This document shows, piece after piece, positions 1 through 11,139 of a DNA stretch of 64,000 nucleotides (position 1 is its first letter; each line of letters opens with the position of its first letter). Source of the DNA: Undaria pinnatifida (taxonomy: Eukaryota; Sar; Phaeophyceae; Laminariales; Alariaceae); the NCBI GenBank assembly GCA_012845835.1, contig JABAKD010000013.1, forward strand, positions 5,206,628-5,270,627, in the 5' to 3' direction. Below the pieces are notes generated by a model. It was given only the letters and a program-made list of their open reading frames with translations, was not told the DNA's origin and did no database searches. A program made the position numbers and the translations under genes.

Positions 1-555
1 GAAGACTCTGAAAAAGCGCCTGTCTGTGTGGGTAAATAAACGGCAGCCGAGAATCTGTTTTTAGAAAAAAAAAATTCGCAAAACCACCAGCCAGCTCAGA
101 ATTGCAGGCTATCCGTGCTAGATCAGCCCCGTTACTAGACGGCACAACGTGATACCATCCTGTGGTAGAGATACATGTGCAGAGCCACCGAATATGATCA
201 GGTCACTAACCCACCCACCCTCTCATGCATAGGTGTGTAGCACTGGGCCACCAAATCCATTCGGCTCATCAACCCAACCACCCCATCCTCTCCTCCCACC
301 CCCCGAACCCTGATAACCTCTGCATCAGGCCCACCGTGCAACGAGCAGCTTTTCTCGGGGAAATTCTCATAGTGCACCCACAACAATATATCGAAGAGCA
401 TTCCGAGAGTAGTCTCCGTCGTCGTGGTCGTGACCGGAACCCTTTTCCGCAGAGACGGGTTGCTCCCTCCCCGGATCACCCACCCCCGCTTCACACAAAC
501 GCCGCCTAGGGTTTCGACGTAAAGCCGCCCGGAGAAAATTACAGCTCCCCCAGTG
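1..555. other. no gene recognised
   Basis: Short overlapping ORFs occur on both strands, but none has recognisable motifs. I see no repeat family before the E copy that begins near 556. Confidence 0.5.
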
Positions 556-690
556 AGACGGTGGTGTGTCAGAGCAATAGATATGACCGCCTTGTTGGGG
601 GTATTCAGTCCAGGTTGTGAACGTAATAGCGCAATTCCCCAGTCGCGCCAAGCGATTTCGACCACCTTATATTATCGAGATACCACTTTT
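556..690. repeat. family E copy (E-1), partial
   Basis: It reads CGGTGGTGTGTCAGAGCAAT, then GACCGCCTTG, then CAGGTTGTGAACGTAATAGC and CCCCAGTCGCGCCAAGCGAT. The same block recurs near 4.0, 24.7, 33.6, 38.8, 55.9, 56.5 and 60.1 kb. On the minus strand the segment TTGGCGCGACTGGGGAATTG resembles a tRNA D-arm and A box. Confidence 0.65.
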
Positions 691-787
691 TCTCGGACCA
701 GCTCATTGGGGTGATCCCTGCTGCTGCATAGGTTTGAGAACGCCGCTCGTCCCCCGTGTGGGGAACGGTTTGCTCGGATTTAGTGTT

Positions 788-935
788 GTTGGAGACTGAT
801 TCTACGATAGCCCCCCCCCCAAAAAACAGCGATTTTCTCTAACCAACGTTTCGTGGCTGCTCGACACAAGGAAGGATACTATGATTGAAAGAAAAGTATT
901 CGCATATTTTCTTGTGTGCAAAGAATCTAATCGAT
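788..935 (+). repeat. dispersed repeat J, copy 1 (uninterrupted form)
   Basis: It starts GATTCTACGATAGCCCCC, followed by a C/A tract and CAGCGATTTTCTCT, and ends CTTGTGTGCAAAG. The same sequence at 44872-45170 is interrupted by a family D element, so this copy approximates the empty site. Confidence 0.6.
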
Positions 936-1097
936 TGATGGCGTCGGGGCTCCTGGGCCCCAAAACCGGTGTGCGGGGAAAAAAAAAGCCTTGCTCTTGA
1001 GCAAGCTGCGTTTTACTATACCTTAGTTAGGCAATCGGATTGTTCATCGGCTTCGTAAATAAATCCCTACCTTAGAGATGTGAGCAGTACGCTCCGG

Positions 1098-1505
1098 GTG
1101 CCCTCCCCCCCCCCCCCCGCCTCCTCCCGCCATTTACAAAACGGAGACAAGGATTACGAGAACTCCTACCGTGACACGCGCGCTTCATACCCCTATAATA
1201 CCACCTCGGTGCCAACCGCAAGTAGCAACCCTCCATGTCCTCCCCGTGCCCCTCAGCCTCCCCGCCGTTCCCTCCTCTCCGTTCCTCTCCTCTCCGGCCC
1301 GCCTCCCCCCCCCCCCTTTCCCTCCCCCCTCCCTCCCTCCCCCTCTCCTCACCACCTCCACCCCCTCTCCGCCCTCTCCCCCCTCCTGTCCCCCTCCCCA
1401 TCCCCTCCACCCCGTTCAACCCTCCACCTCCTGATCTCCTGCCCCGCCTCCGCCGCTTCCTTCATACCCCCCTCCACTCTCCCCTCTCCTTCCCCCTTCC
1501 TCCGT
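1098..1505. repeat. polypyrimidine (CT-rich) tract
   Basis: About 400 bp is almost pure C and T on the plus strand, including poly-C runs. All three plus frames stay open through it (Pro/Ser-rich), which is a composition effect. It could form triplex DNA. Confidence 0.85.
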
Positions 1506-1879
1506 AACGAAAACAAAGACGTTCACACCTGTATCGAGGCCGCGGATTTTCGTCGTTTCGGCCGGGCGTGCCGTAAGGTGAAGTCATATCGCAGGCACGC
1601 CTGTGAGTTCGCTGGCTACTACTACCACGAGTCACCGCAGCGGGCAGGACCGTGAGATGGCTGACTATACTACTGTAATAGTAATAATACGAATAGTAAG
1701 ACGCCGACTAATTTAATGGTTGGCTGGGCGTTATCGCTAGCTTCGTGCGATAATGGGGGCCCCCCCCCCCCCCCCCTGGTTTTGGCGTATATTGTCACCC
1801 CTAGCCGATACGTTTCGCGGCTTTGGTATTGGTACCTCGTAAACTATAATACGAAGTACCAGTTCGACAAAATATATAA

Positions 1880-2107
1880 AGAAAGAAAGAAAGAAATAAA
1901 TAAAAAAATAAACGAATAAATAAATAAATAAATAGATAAATAAATAAATAAATAATAAATAAATGAATAAAAAATTACATGAATGAATAAATAATCAAAT
2001 AAACATATAAATAAATATATAAATAAATGAAAAAATAAATAAATAAATGAATAAACAAACAAATAAATAAATGAAATAAATAAAATAAATAAATAAACAA
2101 ATGGATA
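1880..2107 (+). repeat. imperfect AAAT microsatellite
   Basis: AAAT/AATA-type tetramers with interruptions run for about 230 bp. The minus frame stays open as a Tyr/Phe/Leu/Ile-rich string, which is not evidence of coding. Confidence 0.9.
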
Positions 2108-2330
2108 CATAATGTGGGGGTGTAAATTCTGTTGTGCGAAAAACTCGCAATGTATACCTACAACCTTCCGGTCACTCGATACAATTAGCCGAAGATTATT
2201 CCAGCAATAGTTACTGGGTTCCTATGGGTTAGGGCCAAGTATGGTAGCTTACAGCAGTACCAAACTCTGATGACTGAACATTGAATATACCAAGACATAA
2301 ATACCTAGATAAGTAAGGTCGAAAAAAGGC

Positions 2331-2699
2331 CGCGTTCTACGATCGAGGTAGCTCTTTTTTCGGCTAAAACGGCTTTCTGAATGGCGGGGGGAAGCTTCTT
2401 AACCAAAAAACTTGCTGGATTCTTTTGTTTTTTGTTTTTTTTTCCGTGTTTTTGTGATTTTTTTTGCAATATTGACCCCAAAAAAAATGTAAGAATTAAG
2501 TTTTTTTTCTGTTCTTCGCAATAGTTATGTTTCGGTGTATATATTCCATGCGCTCGTTCCTCGAGTTGCATGTACGTTCGAAAGAAGTTTTATTTTCTCC
2601 AAAAAATTCATCAGTTCTTCGTTGGTGTTTTTCTAGCTCCTCGTGTGAGGAAATGCCCCCCAAAAAAGAAGAAAACTGAACTCTGCCTTAGCACGCGCC
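2331..2699 (+). mobile_element. family A MITE-like element (A-1), diverged
   Basis: The left end is GTTCTACGATCGAGGTAGC and the right end is CTCTGCCTTAGCACGCG, which fit the family A inverted ends. Internal landmarks are GGCTTTCTGAATGGCGGGG and CTTCTTAACC. It is longer and more diverged than A-2. Confidence 0.5.
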
Positions 2700-3493
2700 A
2701 ACAAAAACAGCGCATACAAGCTACAAGAGCTTGATGTCGAACTGAGGCCATGCGAGGTACTGCTACACTCATGAAAACCTAAGAATCGTTAATAATAGTC
2801 GTACAATATCACCAATGTAGTGTACCAGTGAAGATAGAACAAAGTATTGAAAAATTAATTTGGTCGAGCCGGGGGGGTGCGCTTCAATCATCCCCCCATC
2901 ATACCTAAGATGTCGGCGTTTCGCACGTTTTTTTTTTCAATCACGTTTTCATGCCCACAGAGCTTATATTTATTGTTGGACTGAGGTTTTACATAGGGTG
3001 TTTGCGTTTCCAAGCTGTGTTGAGTTAGAAACGAAAAAAAAAGGTAAAAAAACAGTGTTGAAGCAGACGAATGACGATGGCTGCGGATAACGGGCCCTTC
3101 CTCACTACCGACCGGGTTCGCGCCACTCGCCCTGGTGACTCTGAGCGTCACCGACGCACAAGATCCTCACCGGGTACGTTATCGATTTCTTTGGTGAAGA
3201 AGATGAGCTACCCGTTCCGCTGTGTGGCGGGTTCATATCTCGCAAAAACAAAAACAGCACGGGAATAACGCTCACTCGATCGACCGCGACAAAAAGACGA
3301 GGGGGGGTCCCTCGCGCGATCGACCCCGGACGGAGCAACTGCAAACAATAAAAAGGCCCCAAAATTGACCCCCCCCCGGTCCCCTCTACCGAGTTAAAGC
3401 CGACGTGTTCCGTCCCGACATGGATGTGGGGGTGCGAGGGCCTATGGTCATACGGCTACGGCCATGCATGCATATCGAGCGCACGGCCCATGC

Positions 3494-3769
3494 CATGCTA
3501 CGACAGAGGTAGCACTTTTTCCTGAAACGGTTTTCTGAAGGGTGGCGGCGCTCCTTCACCCAAAATTGCCGGGAAAAGAAAAAAAGATGGCACTAGTTTT
3601 CTTCGAAAATTTTCGTTGTGAGTGTACACCTGAGGCCATGAGGCGTTTTCATCCGATGTCAGCTTTATTTCTCACCTACAAATCAGTTTTTTTTGGTAGA
3701 GGCCTCATGCTCCCCAAGTTCGAGGAACCTCAGGAAAAAAAAAGTGGTGCACTTCTATCGTAGCATGCA
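3494..3769 (+). mobile_element. family A MITE-like element (A-2)
   Basis: The ends are ATGCTACGACAGAGGTAGCA and GCACTTCTATCGTAGCAT, a near-perfect inverted pair. The interior follows the family order: GGTTTTCTGAAGGGTGGCGG, CGCCGGGAAAAG-type tract, TTTCGTTGTGAGTGTACAC, GAGGCCATGAGG, TCATGCTCCCAAGTTCGAGG. It has no coding capacity, so I read it as a non-autonomous DNA element. Confidence 0.75.
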
Positions 3770-3793
3770 TCTATATATTCCAGGCATGATGCC

Positions 3794-3880
3794 TTAACGT
3801 ATTTACGACGGAAACCCTTTTTTCGGGGACAAAATTACTTGGAATTAGTATAGGGAGGTGTTTTGCGTCTCTACCTGTGC
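3794..3880 (+). mobile_element. family F mini-element (F-1), right end lost
   Basis: TTAACGTATTTACGACGG, then GAAACCCTTTTTTCGGGG, then TACTTGGAATTAGTATAGGG. A terminal TTAA is visible on the left only. Confidence 0.55.
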
Positions 3881-3990
3881 CTAGTTTCCCGTACCCTTGG
3901 TCGAACCTCACATGTATGCATTATATGTATATCTATATAAAACCCAAGTTCAGGCAACCCACGAACAAAGTACTGCAGGGGTCCCTCACT

Positions 3991-4570
3991 AAGGCGGTGG
4001 TGGGCCAGAGCAACATCATGCCCGCCGCCGTGTCGGGGGAAGCCCCATGTTCATCCCCACGATATGAGCACGATTCCCCGGTCGCGCCAAAGCGGTTTTG
4101 ACCGCCTTGTATCGGGATATCGCCTTATATAGGGATACCGCCTTGTAATGGAGGACCCCTACTGCATAAACTTCGATTTTGACCGCCTTATATCGGTATA
4201 CCGCCTTATATCGGGACACCGCCTTATAGTGGAGGATCCCTACCGCAAAAACTTCTATTTTGAACGCCTTATATCGGGATACCGCCTTATATAGGAATAC
4301 CGTCTTATAATGGGGGACCCCTACTGCATAAAGTTCGATTTTGACCACCTTCTATCGGAATACCGCCTTATATAGGGATACAGTCTTATAATGGAGGACC
4401 CCTACTGTATATACTTCGATTTTGACCGCCTTTTCTCTATCGGTATACCGCCTTATATAGGGATACCGCCGTATAATGGAGGACCCCTACTGCATAAACG
4501 CCGATTTTGACCGCCTTATATCGGTGCACCGCCTTACTCAGACCGCCTTGTGGGGGGAAGCCTACTGTAG
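3991..4570 (+). repeat. family E copy (E-2) with internal ~82-bp tandem units
   Basis: It opens AAGGCGGTGGTGGGCCAGAG, then a CCCCGGTCGCGCCAAAGCGG segment. About five tandem units follow, each with CTTCGATTTTGACCGCCTTA, ATCGGGATACCGCCTTATAT and GGAGGACCCCTACTGCATAA; unit starts lie near 4171, 4251, 4333, 4413 and 4498. The short ACCGCCTTAT words repeat inside each unit. Confidence 0.75.
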
Positions 4571-4823
4571 GCTAGAAGAAAATGAAAATCTTATCGTGGC
4601 AGGAAACGCTTTTCCAAACCAATTTTCTGCTTGATTTTTGGAGCGTTTAAGGCTGGCCGTCGTGAGTTGTGACTTTTGCGAACTACCAACTATTTGGTTG
4701 GCCAGGAGTGGGGTACAGGAAAATATTCAATAGTGGCATTGAAACCGTCAGTCCAAAATCACGATCCAAGCTCTTGCGATGTACAGCGTTTTGGTTTAGA
4801 CAGGATTCGTATGCAACAGTATT

Positions 4824-5117
4824 GAAACCGTCGAGAGCGAGAGTCGCAATCCAAGGCCAACCCAATCCGCATATATATAAACAAAACCAGCAAAAAATTA
4901 CTTCTTTTTTTTTTCCAGACCACCTTTTATTTTTTTCCCAGCCTAACTGCTTTCGCGGGGTTCGGGTCGAGAAACCGTCGAGAGCGAGAGTCGCAATCCA
5001 AGGCCAACCCAATCCGCATATATATAAACAAAACCAGCAAAAAATTACTTCTTTTTTTTTTCCAGACCACCTTTTATTTTTTTCCCAGCCTAACTGCTTT
5101 CGCGGGGTTCGGGTCGA
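4824..5117. repeat. perfect 147-bp direct tandem duplication
   Basis: Unit 1 (4824-4970) begins GAAACCGTCGAGAGCGAGAG and ends TTCGGGTCGA. Unit 2 (4971-5117) appears identical, including the 10-T homopolymer and the ATATATATAA stretch. Identity inside homopolymers suggests a recent duplication or an assembly artefact. Confidence 0.9.
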
Positions 5118-5811
5118 CCTTGGACTATATTACGCGACATTCGTCGGTTTCAGCACTGCTCTCAACACCCTTTTTGCCCTTTTAACGTTTGTTCCAACAA
5201 AGGTTGGAAACTGACGAAACACGCACACTACTAGTGCCAGGAATGTTAACCTGATCGGCTCTTGCTTTTTCGTTGCCCAATGAAAATAGCAGCCGCCACA
5301 GGCAGTCCTGCCAAGGTCAGCAAAACTTGTCGTAGGCACAGGTACGTGCCACGATAAAAAGCGCACTTTTTTTTGTTTCAAGACAAAGAAAAAAACTGAA
5401 TGACGGGGCTCCTTAACGCAAATTCGTCCGAATCATGTCATATTCTTGTTTTCCATACATGAAAAAAATGCATGTACTTATATACCTACCAATAGGCGAT
5501 GGGCTTAGTCATCGAGTTGCATTCTCAGTTTTAATCAAAAAAAGATTATTTTTTTTTGGGGGGGGGGAGTAAAATGTAGAGCTCTTCAACTGAGGCAGAG
5601 CCTCAAAAATAGGCGGCGCACGTTGCACAACAATGGAAGAAGAACAATGGAAAAAGAGAAAACAAAAAAAGAGTGGAAAGACATTTGTGTTTAAGCTGTA
5701 GATTGTCGGAACGCAAACACACACCAGCAGTGTAATGGCGCACGCTGTTGTAGAGGTGTACCATTTTTGTTTTTTGTTGTTGTGGTGAGGTTCCTCATCT
5801 GGGTGCTGCCG

Positions 5812-6129
5812 CATCAACGATCAAGGATCAACGATCAACAATCAACATATCAATAATCAAAAATCGACAATCGACAATCGACAAATCAACAATCAACAAT
5901 CAATCATCAACAATCAGCAATCGACAATCAGCGATCAACAATCAACAATCAACAATCAACAATCAACAATCAACAATCAACAATCAACAATCAACAATCA
6001 ACAATCAACTATCAACTATCAACAATCAACAATCAACAATCAACAAACCAACAATCAACAACCAACAATCAACAATCAACAATCAATAATCGACAAACAA
6101 CAATCCACAATCAACAATCAACAATCAAT
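5812..6129 (+). repeat. AATCAAC heptamer array
   Basis: The motif AATCAAC repeats with variants (AATCGAC, ATCAACT, CAAACCAAC) over about 310 bp. The core from 5938 to 6010 is perfect and the flanks are degenerate. Confidence 0.9.
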
Positions 6130-6478
6130 CCCATCGCGTTAGAATAGGATATACAACGAAAACCATACCAAAACAAAAAAACAAAAAACGAAATTCCGAC
6201 GAATTTTGGGTGAAGGAGCTCGCCCCGAAAAAAAAAAGAAAAGCGCTACCCCCATCGCAGCGCGTGTCTGAAATGTTTGGCTGACTGGATAGAATACGAG
6301 TAGCGATATTGAAGTACAAGCTGCCCAAACATTGCCGCATGTAAAAAAAAACAAAAAAATGAAAAAAAATACTCAGTATATATTAACAGCACGGTGGAGG
6401 TGGTGCACGTTTGTGCAATTTGATTTTTTTCTTAGCGCACTTTTGAAAGTGTATTCCCGCCTTGACTCCGAGCAATGA

Positions 6479-6774
6479 GGCGTGCTACAAGATTAAGGTA
6501 TACCTTTTTTTTTCGGCGAAAATGGTTTCTAGAAGACGGTCCTCCTTAACCCCAAATCGTCGGGGGGAAAAAAAAACACAACATTATTTCCTTTTGCACG
6601 ATTCTCGTCGTGTACCTCGGCCATGGCATTTTTCATCCCGCTGGGGGGGGAGCATTTTTGTTTTCTCCAAACCAGTTCTTGGTTGGGAGAGGTTGGTTAA
6701 CTAAGCTCCCAAATCGAAAGGAAGCCTCGAGAAAAAAAAAAGTGGTGCACCTCTATAATCTATCGTAGCACGCG
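6479..6774 (+). mobile_element. family A MITE-like element (A-3)
   Basis: The left end is GGCGTGCTACAAGATTAAGG and the right end is ACCTCTATAATCTATCGTAG followed by CACGCG. The right end contains a small internal duplication (CTATAATCTATCG). Landmarks are ATGGTTTCTAGAAGACGG, TCGTCGGGGGG, GCACGATTCTCGTCGTGTAC, CCATGGCATTTTTCATCC and AAACCAGTTCTTGG. Confidence 0.75.
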
Positions 6775-6799
6775 TGTCGTCGTGATCATACTTCTGACG

Positions 6800-6957
6800 A
6801 GTACATTCGTGTTGGGACTAATGCATACCAATGTTGGTTGGGTTGCGCGAACGAATGCCTTCGAAGGCATGCTTAAGTCGGGTGAGATATTGAGCTCCTC
6901 ATGCTAGGAGCTCAGAAACTTCTTAGAAACTACTGCACCCTCTAGCGCGGGATGACT
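6800..6957 (+). mobile_element. family B element, right half only
   Basis: GGTTGCGCGAACGAATGCC, the palindrome GCCTTCGAAGGC, GGGTGAGATATTGAGCTCCT and the end GCGCGGGATGACTC match the right half of B. The left half is missing. Confidence 0.65.
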
Positions 6958-7157
6958 CTGACCTGCGTCGAAAACAACGAGGCGTGCCGCGACAGAGCAG
7001 TACATTACCTACTTTTGGCCGAAACATTGCCTGAATGTATAATATGTGGGACCAACTACAAACCCAACAAACCGTCGGAAAGGCATTCTTATCTTTGCGA
7101 TATTATAGGTTTGATATACCCAGGCCATAGGCTTCTTCACTGCTTTGCATGTTAAGC

Positions 7158-7540
7158 TTAACGCCTTTACAACCAGAGGCACCATGCCACGGTACGGCAG
7201 GGGTGCAGCAGCATCAGTCCCTGAGCTCTACTCACACGAGGAACTCAACATCTCACCCTGGACCGAAACATGCCTTCGAAGGCATTCGTTCGCGCCACAA
7301 CTCGACCAAGCTTCTACGCCCCATAGTCCCAAAAGCACATACGTACTCTCGAAATTACTTGACCAATGACTAACCGATAGTTCCTCACATGAAGAGCTCA
7401 ATTGTCCCGGTATACCTTTTTATGGCGAAATCATACAAATGCAACCCCTACCGTGGGATGACTCGGTGGAAACCCTTTTTAGGGGCCAAATTTACTTGAA
7501 TTTAGTATAGGGAAGGATTTTGGGGCTCTAAAGGGCTGTA
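7158..7540 (+). mobile_element. family F mini-element (F-2) split by a B element
   Basis: TTAACGCCTTTACAACC lies at 7158-7174, and its expected continuation GGTGGAAACCCTTTTTAGGG resumes at 7465. The sequence between is B-1. The right end has drifted to AAGGGCTGTA where AAGGGGTTAA is expected. Confidence 0.7.
7178..7464 (-). mobile_element. family B element (B-1), complete
   Basis: The right end CCCCTACCGTGGGATGACTC is the inverted form of the family start; the left end is GGCACCATGCCACGGTACGG. It contains CATGCCTTCGAAGGCATTCG and ATGAAGAGCTCAATTG. It lies inside F-2, so it is the younger insertion. Confidence 0.75.
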
Positions 7541-7864
7541 GTATTAAAGAGAGCTCCTCGAGTGAGGAGCACCAGGAAAAAAAAACAATAATAACAATAA
7601 AATACAAATAAATAAATGAGCCTGTACGGTAGGTACCCTGTGTCAAACGTGGCGTGCCAAGTTTGCCCCACTGCTGTCCAAAGTTCCAGGTAGAGCGTGC
7701 GAGCCCGAACTACGCGGTTTGCGATTCCCGATCTCTCTGTTTAGGATTGGGAAAAATCTAAAGGCTTTAGCACGTGTCGTGACCCGACCCGCGGATCATA
7801 TCTGGAGGCCATGAAAATCTCGCGGGCCGAGTGAGGCCGAGTTAGGAGGTGTCAGACATATCAC

Positions 7865-8025
7865 GGGACGGGTCGGGACGGGTCGGGTCGGGTCGGGACG
7901 GGGCGGGACGGGTCGGGTCGGGACGGGTCGGGACGGGTCGGGTCGGGTTTGGGACGGGTCTGGACGGGTCGGGCCGGGTCGGGTCGGGTCGGGACGGGTC
8001 GGGACGGGTCGGGTCGGGTCGGGGC
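7865..8025 (+). repeat. GGGTC/GGGAC pentamer array
   Basis: GGGTC and GGGAC pentamers alternate for about 160 bp. A GGG run every five bases gives G-quadruplex potential on the plus strand. The open frames across it come from the repeat. Confidence 0.9.
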
Positions 8026-8411
8026 AGGAGGTTTTCAAATCTTGCGGGCCAGGACAGGTTGCTGCCGTGACTCGGCCTGACCCGTGAACAGTCCTGAAAA
8101 AAAAAAAGTAAAAATTGTCTTGAAAGCGTTGAATGTCACAACCAAGGTCGTCCAACCCACGAAAAAAAAAGTTCAGAAAATGAAATAAGGGTATGTACAT
8201 ATACAGGAAGGCGAGTTTCTAACCTAGTGTTTTGCTGATTTTTCGTTGGGTTACGTTGGTTTGGCTTGGATTTAAAAAAAACATTCGACCGTTCTTACAT
8301 GTTTCCGCATCCCACTCCTACATCAATCCAAAATTGGAAGTGTCGCAAACACCGCATATTAGTTGTCGCGTCCCAACCGTGGGTGGAAGTGTTTTTTTTT
8401 TTGTTTTTTTT

Positions 8412-8730
8412 CCACTCAAGTCTGCTTTCCACCTTCTGGACAAGCCGTGGGTCCCAGGTGTCGTCCCTTCTCCCCCCGGTTCTTGCCTTCAATTTTTATC
8501 ACGCACATAGGGTCCACAACAATCCCACTGCTCGTCGAATTATCATCGAATGTTGCTAACTCACGCTCTCGCGCTTTCCGCAAGTCAATTTGTGCGCAAA
8601 AAAAAAAAAACACGAATTTGTACGAATTTGCACTCGGGGGGAGTTCGAACTCACGAATCTGACCTATACCAGGCTCGAGGATAACCTGATACGCCGCCGG
8701 GGCGACCGGTGTACACCACTCTAGCTCTAG
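8412..8730 (-). mobile_element. tRNA-headed SINE, nearly full length
   Basis: On the minus strand the head has an A-box-like GGCGTATCAGGTTATCC and a B-box-like GAGTTCGAACTCC. Then come GCGGAAAGCGCGAGAGCGTG and a tail with GACACCTGGGACCCACGG and CTTGTCCAGAAGG. The same order occurs at 44098-44430 and, cut by the window end, at 63818-64000. Such internal promoter boxes are typical of RNA polymerase III SINEs. Confidence 0.8.
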
Positions 8731-8734
8731 CTCC

Positions 8735-9120
8735 AAGCAGTCGATCGTCCAAACCGTGGACGCAATTTATCCCACTCTCCTCTTCCAGTTACCAGTAGCT
8801 TTCTTAGGCCGGCCCAAAAAGTGTGTACAGGATACTCCCTCATCACTACAATTCCAAAGCATAGATTGAGGTGAAAAAATTGATCCCCTCTCAGAGTAAT
8901 GCTAAGCAGGCCGTACAAACGTCCGAAACGCGGGTGACAATAGTTTTACTTCGCTCGCGCAGCAAAATGCCAACAGTACTCTGCGCGCCCGAAACGTCAG
9001 TCAGGTGGTGCAAGAGCTTGTGTTGCTCTAGATAGAGCGCCAAGGCGTTTTGGCGGGGGGTCCAAACCGTGGGTGCGAGTTTATCCCAATCCATTCCCAA
9101 GTAGATTGCAGCTTCCAAAA
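8735..9120 (+). repeat. satellite S block 1 (~65-bp degenerate units)
   Basis: Units share a core like GTCCGAAACGCGGGTG, seen near 8750 (GTCCAAACCGTGGACGC), 8920 (GTCCGAAACGCGGGTGAC), 8980 (GCCCGAAACGTCAGTCAGG) and 9060 (GTCCAAACCGTGGGTGCG). The spacing is about 60-75 bp and the linkers vary. Confidence 0.65.
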
Positions 9121-9131
9121 CAATCCTCGGC

Positions 9132-9218
9132 TTAACGCCTTTACAACCGGAAAGCTGTTTCCTTTACAAAATACTTGGAATTAGTATAGGGAGGGGTTTG
9201 GGGGTTCTAAGGGAGTTA
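9132..9218 (+). mobile_element. family F mini-element (F-3)
   Basis: It starts TTAACGCCTTTACAACCGG, continues CTTGGAATTAGTATAGGGAG, and ends near GGGAGTTAC. It lies between two blocks of satellite S. Confidence 0.65.
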
Positions 9219-9269
9219 CATTTCTCCCAAAATGTCGTTCAAAAATAATTTTTAACTAGTCAAATCATT

Positions 9270-9640
9270 TCCAAAATGTGCGCGCGTGCAATGCTCATGC
9301 CAGTCCATCTCGAAGTTAATATGGCGCGTGCCATGTGCGTCCCAACAAACTTGGGTATGTACGTTGATCCCCGGCCGACTTCAAGCTGTGGGTCGAAAAC
9401 GCGGGTGTAAAATTGTATCCCCCAGTCAAATTTCACGTAAAATGGCCAAGCTGTATATAATACGTCCGAACCTTCGGTGAAACAAATTACGCCATTTCGC
9501 ATCGGAATTTCAAGTTGTTTGGGCGTCCAAAACATGGGCTTTAATGTGTTGGTCGCCGGCCAATGCCAATAACAGTGAGTGCGCACGTCGTCCAAAGCGT
9601 AGGCTGACGCGGGACCCAGCCCGCAGACGAGGTGCACGGA
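9270..9640 (+). repeat. satellite S block 2
   Basis: Cores at about 9387 (GGGTCGAAAACGCGGGTG), 9452 (GTCCGAACCTTCGGTGAAAC), 9524 (GTCCAAAACATGGGC) and 9590 (GTCCAAAGCGTAGGCTGACG). The period is about 66-72 bp. A poly-A run of more than 20 bases follows at 9781. Confidence 0.6.
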
Positions 9641-10270
9641 CCATCACGGACCATATCGTGTTTCCGGGGATTCTCATCTGATCTGCCCCGCGGAGAACAA
9701 TAAATGTGCTGTTGACACCGGCTGGACAAACCACGTCGGCTAGGGGTCAACAACGGAATTTCCTCGTCGCAAAAAACGCAAAAAAAAAAAAAAAAAAAAA
9801 AAGGAAGAAAATTTCCGACGAGTTGTTGCGCCATTTCACCCCGACATGATTCAGCCACACAAAGGACTGCCTTTACGGCGGTAGCATCCTTCAGGTGCAA
9901 TATAGATATATGATATTCTCATTCCAACCAGCCTTTGAGTGAGGTGAGTGTGTAAACATTTCACCGTGTAGCGACTCTCGTTCCATCTACACTTCCTGAG
10001 AGCCAGAAACGTGAGTCGGAAGTGTTTTCCAACCCTTCAATAATTCTGAGCGTTTATATAACAGTGTGTGCGTTCAAGGCCAAGGGGTGAAAAAGCCAAT
10101 CCCGACTATAATGTTCCGCGTCAGTTCGGACTTCCAACGCGAGGGCGTTTACAAACTCTAATCCCCTGTCTTCCGCTCACTAGCTGTGTTCGAGATTTCG
10201 AAAAAAAAGAAGAAGTTCAGACGCGCACGACGCGCACGAGACGGAAGGGGAGCTATAATACCACAGTGTA

Positions 10271-10766
10271 CGCATGCCACGATATCTCGGTGTTAAGGTC
10301 GTATACCTCTTTTTTTTGGCGATTTTGTATTCTGAATGACGAGACTCCTAAACCCAAAATCGTCGGTTAAAAAAAAAAAACACGCCATTTATTTGTTTTG
10401 CGCGATTCTAGTTCTTGAACGTGGGTGTTGGTTACATAGAACTACCCACTGAACCACGTAGTCACGTGACTGAGCCCCACTGAACCACGTAGTCACGTGA
10501 CTGAGCCCCACTGAACCACGTAGTCACGTGACTGAGCCCCACTGAACCACGTGGTCACGTGACTTCGTAGCTCGGTGGATAGTAGTGCCATATAAAACAA
10601 TGGGATTTTTCATACGGTGTACGTAGCAGTTTCATTTTCATCTCCTTACATATCATTTTTTTTTTTTGGGGGGGGGGGGCGGAGGGGGAGAGCTAGGTCT
10701 TAAGCTACCAAATGGAGGAGAACCTTGAAGAGGAAAAAAAAGGGGCGCACCTCTATCGTTAGCACT
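10271..10766 (+). mobile_element. family A element (A-4) carrying an inserted tRNA-like repeat
   Basis: The left end is GCATGCCACGATATCTCGG and the right end GCACCTCTATCGTTAGCAC. The interior follows family A up to GCGATTCTAGTTCTTGAACG, is broken by a family I block (10427-10596), then resumes with ATGGGATTTTTCATACGG. Confidence 0.7.
10427..10596 (+). repeat. family I block: four 31-bp units with a perfect palindrome
   Basis: Units start at 10447, 10478, 10509 and 10540. The first three contain AGTCACGTGACT, a perfect 12-bp palindrome with a CACGTG core; the last has GGTCACGTGACT. The block opens GTTGGTTACATAGAACTACC, as at 27.6 kb, and ends with TAGCTCGGTGGATAGTAGT, which resembles a tRNA A box and D-arm. 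Confidence 0.75.
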
Positions 10767-11139
10767 TGTCAAATGGTTGATTGCGTTGGATCGGGGGTAA
10801 GGTTACGGTGAGGGTCAAGATTAGGACGGTGCCGCGACAGAGGTGGCCCTTTTTTTTTAGGAGTAATTTTCTGTTTTATGGTATCAAATGACGGGGCCTA
10901 CTGACTCGAAAAATCGTCGGGTTTCCAGTCCTGCTTTGCGGCATTAACCGGAGGGGGGGGGGGGGGGTTCCTAGGCCACCATGGGCTTTGTTCGCCGAGC
11001 TGTTCCGGCTTCAGTTTCATTTCGGAAATCAGGTTTTGTGTTAGAGCTGCAGAGCCCTCCAAGTAAAGATTCTTGCAGGTAAGAAAATATGGTTACGTTT
11101 TAGCATGTGTCTCTTACGGTTAGGGCTATTAATAGCTAG

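Noticed and set aside
10447-10570. 31-bp palindromic repeats as a CRISPR array
   Set aside because: Contiguous units without spacers, inside a MITE-like element; no cas genes.
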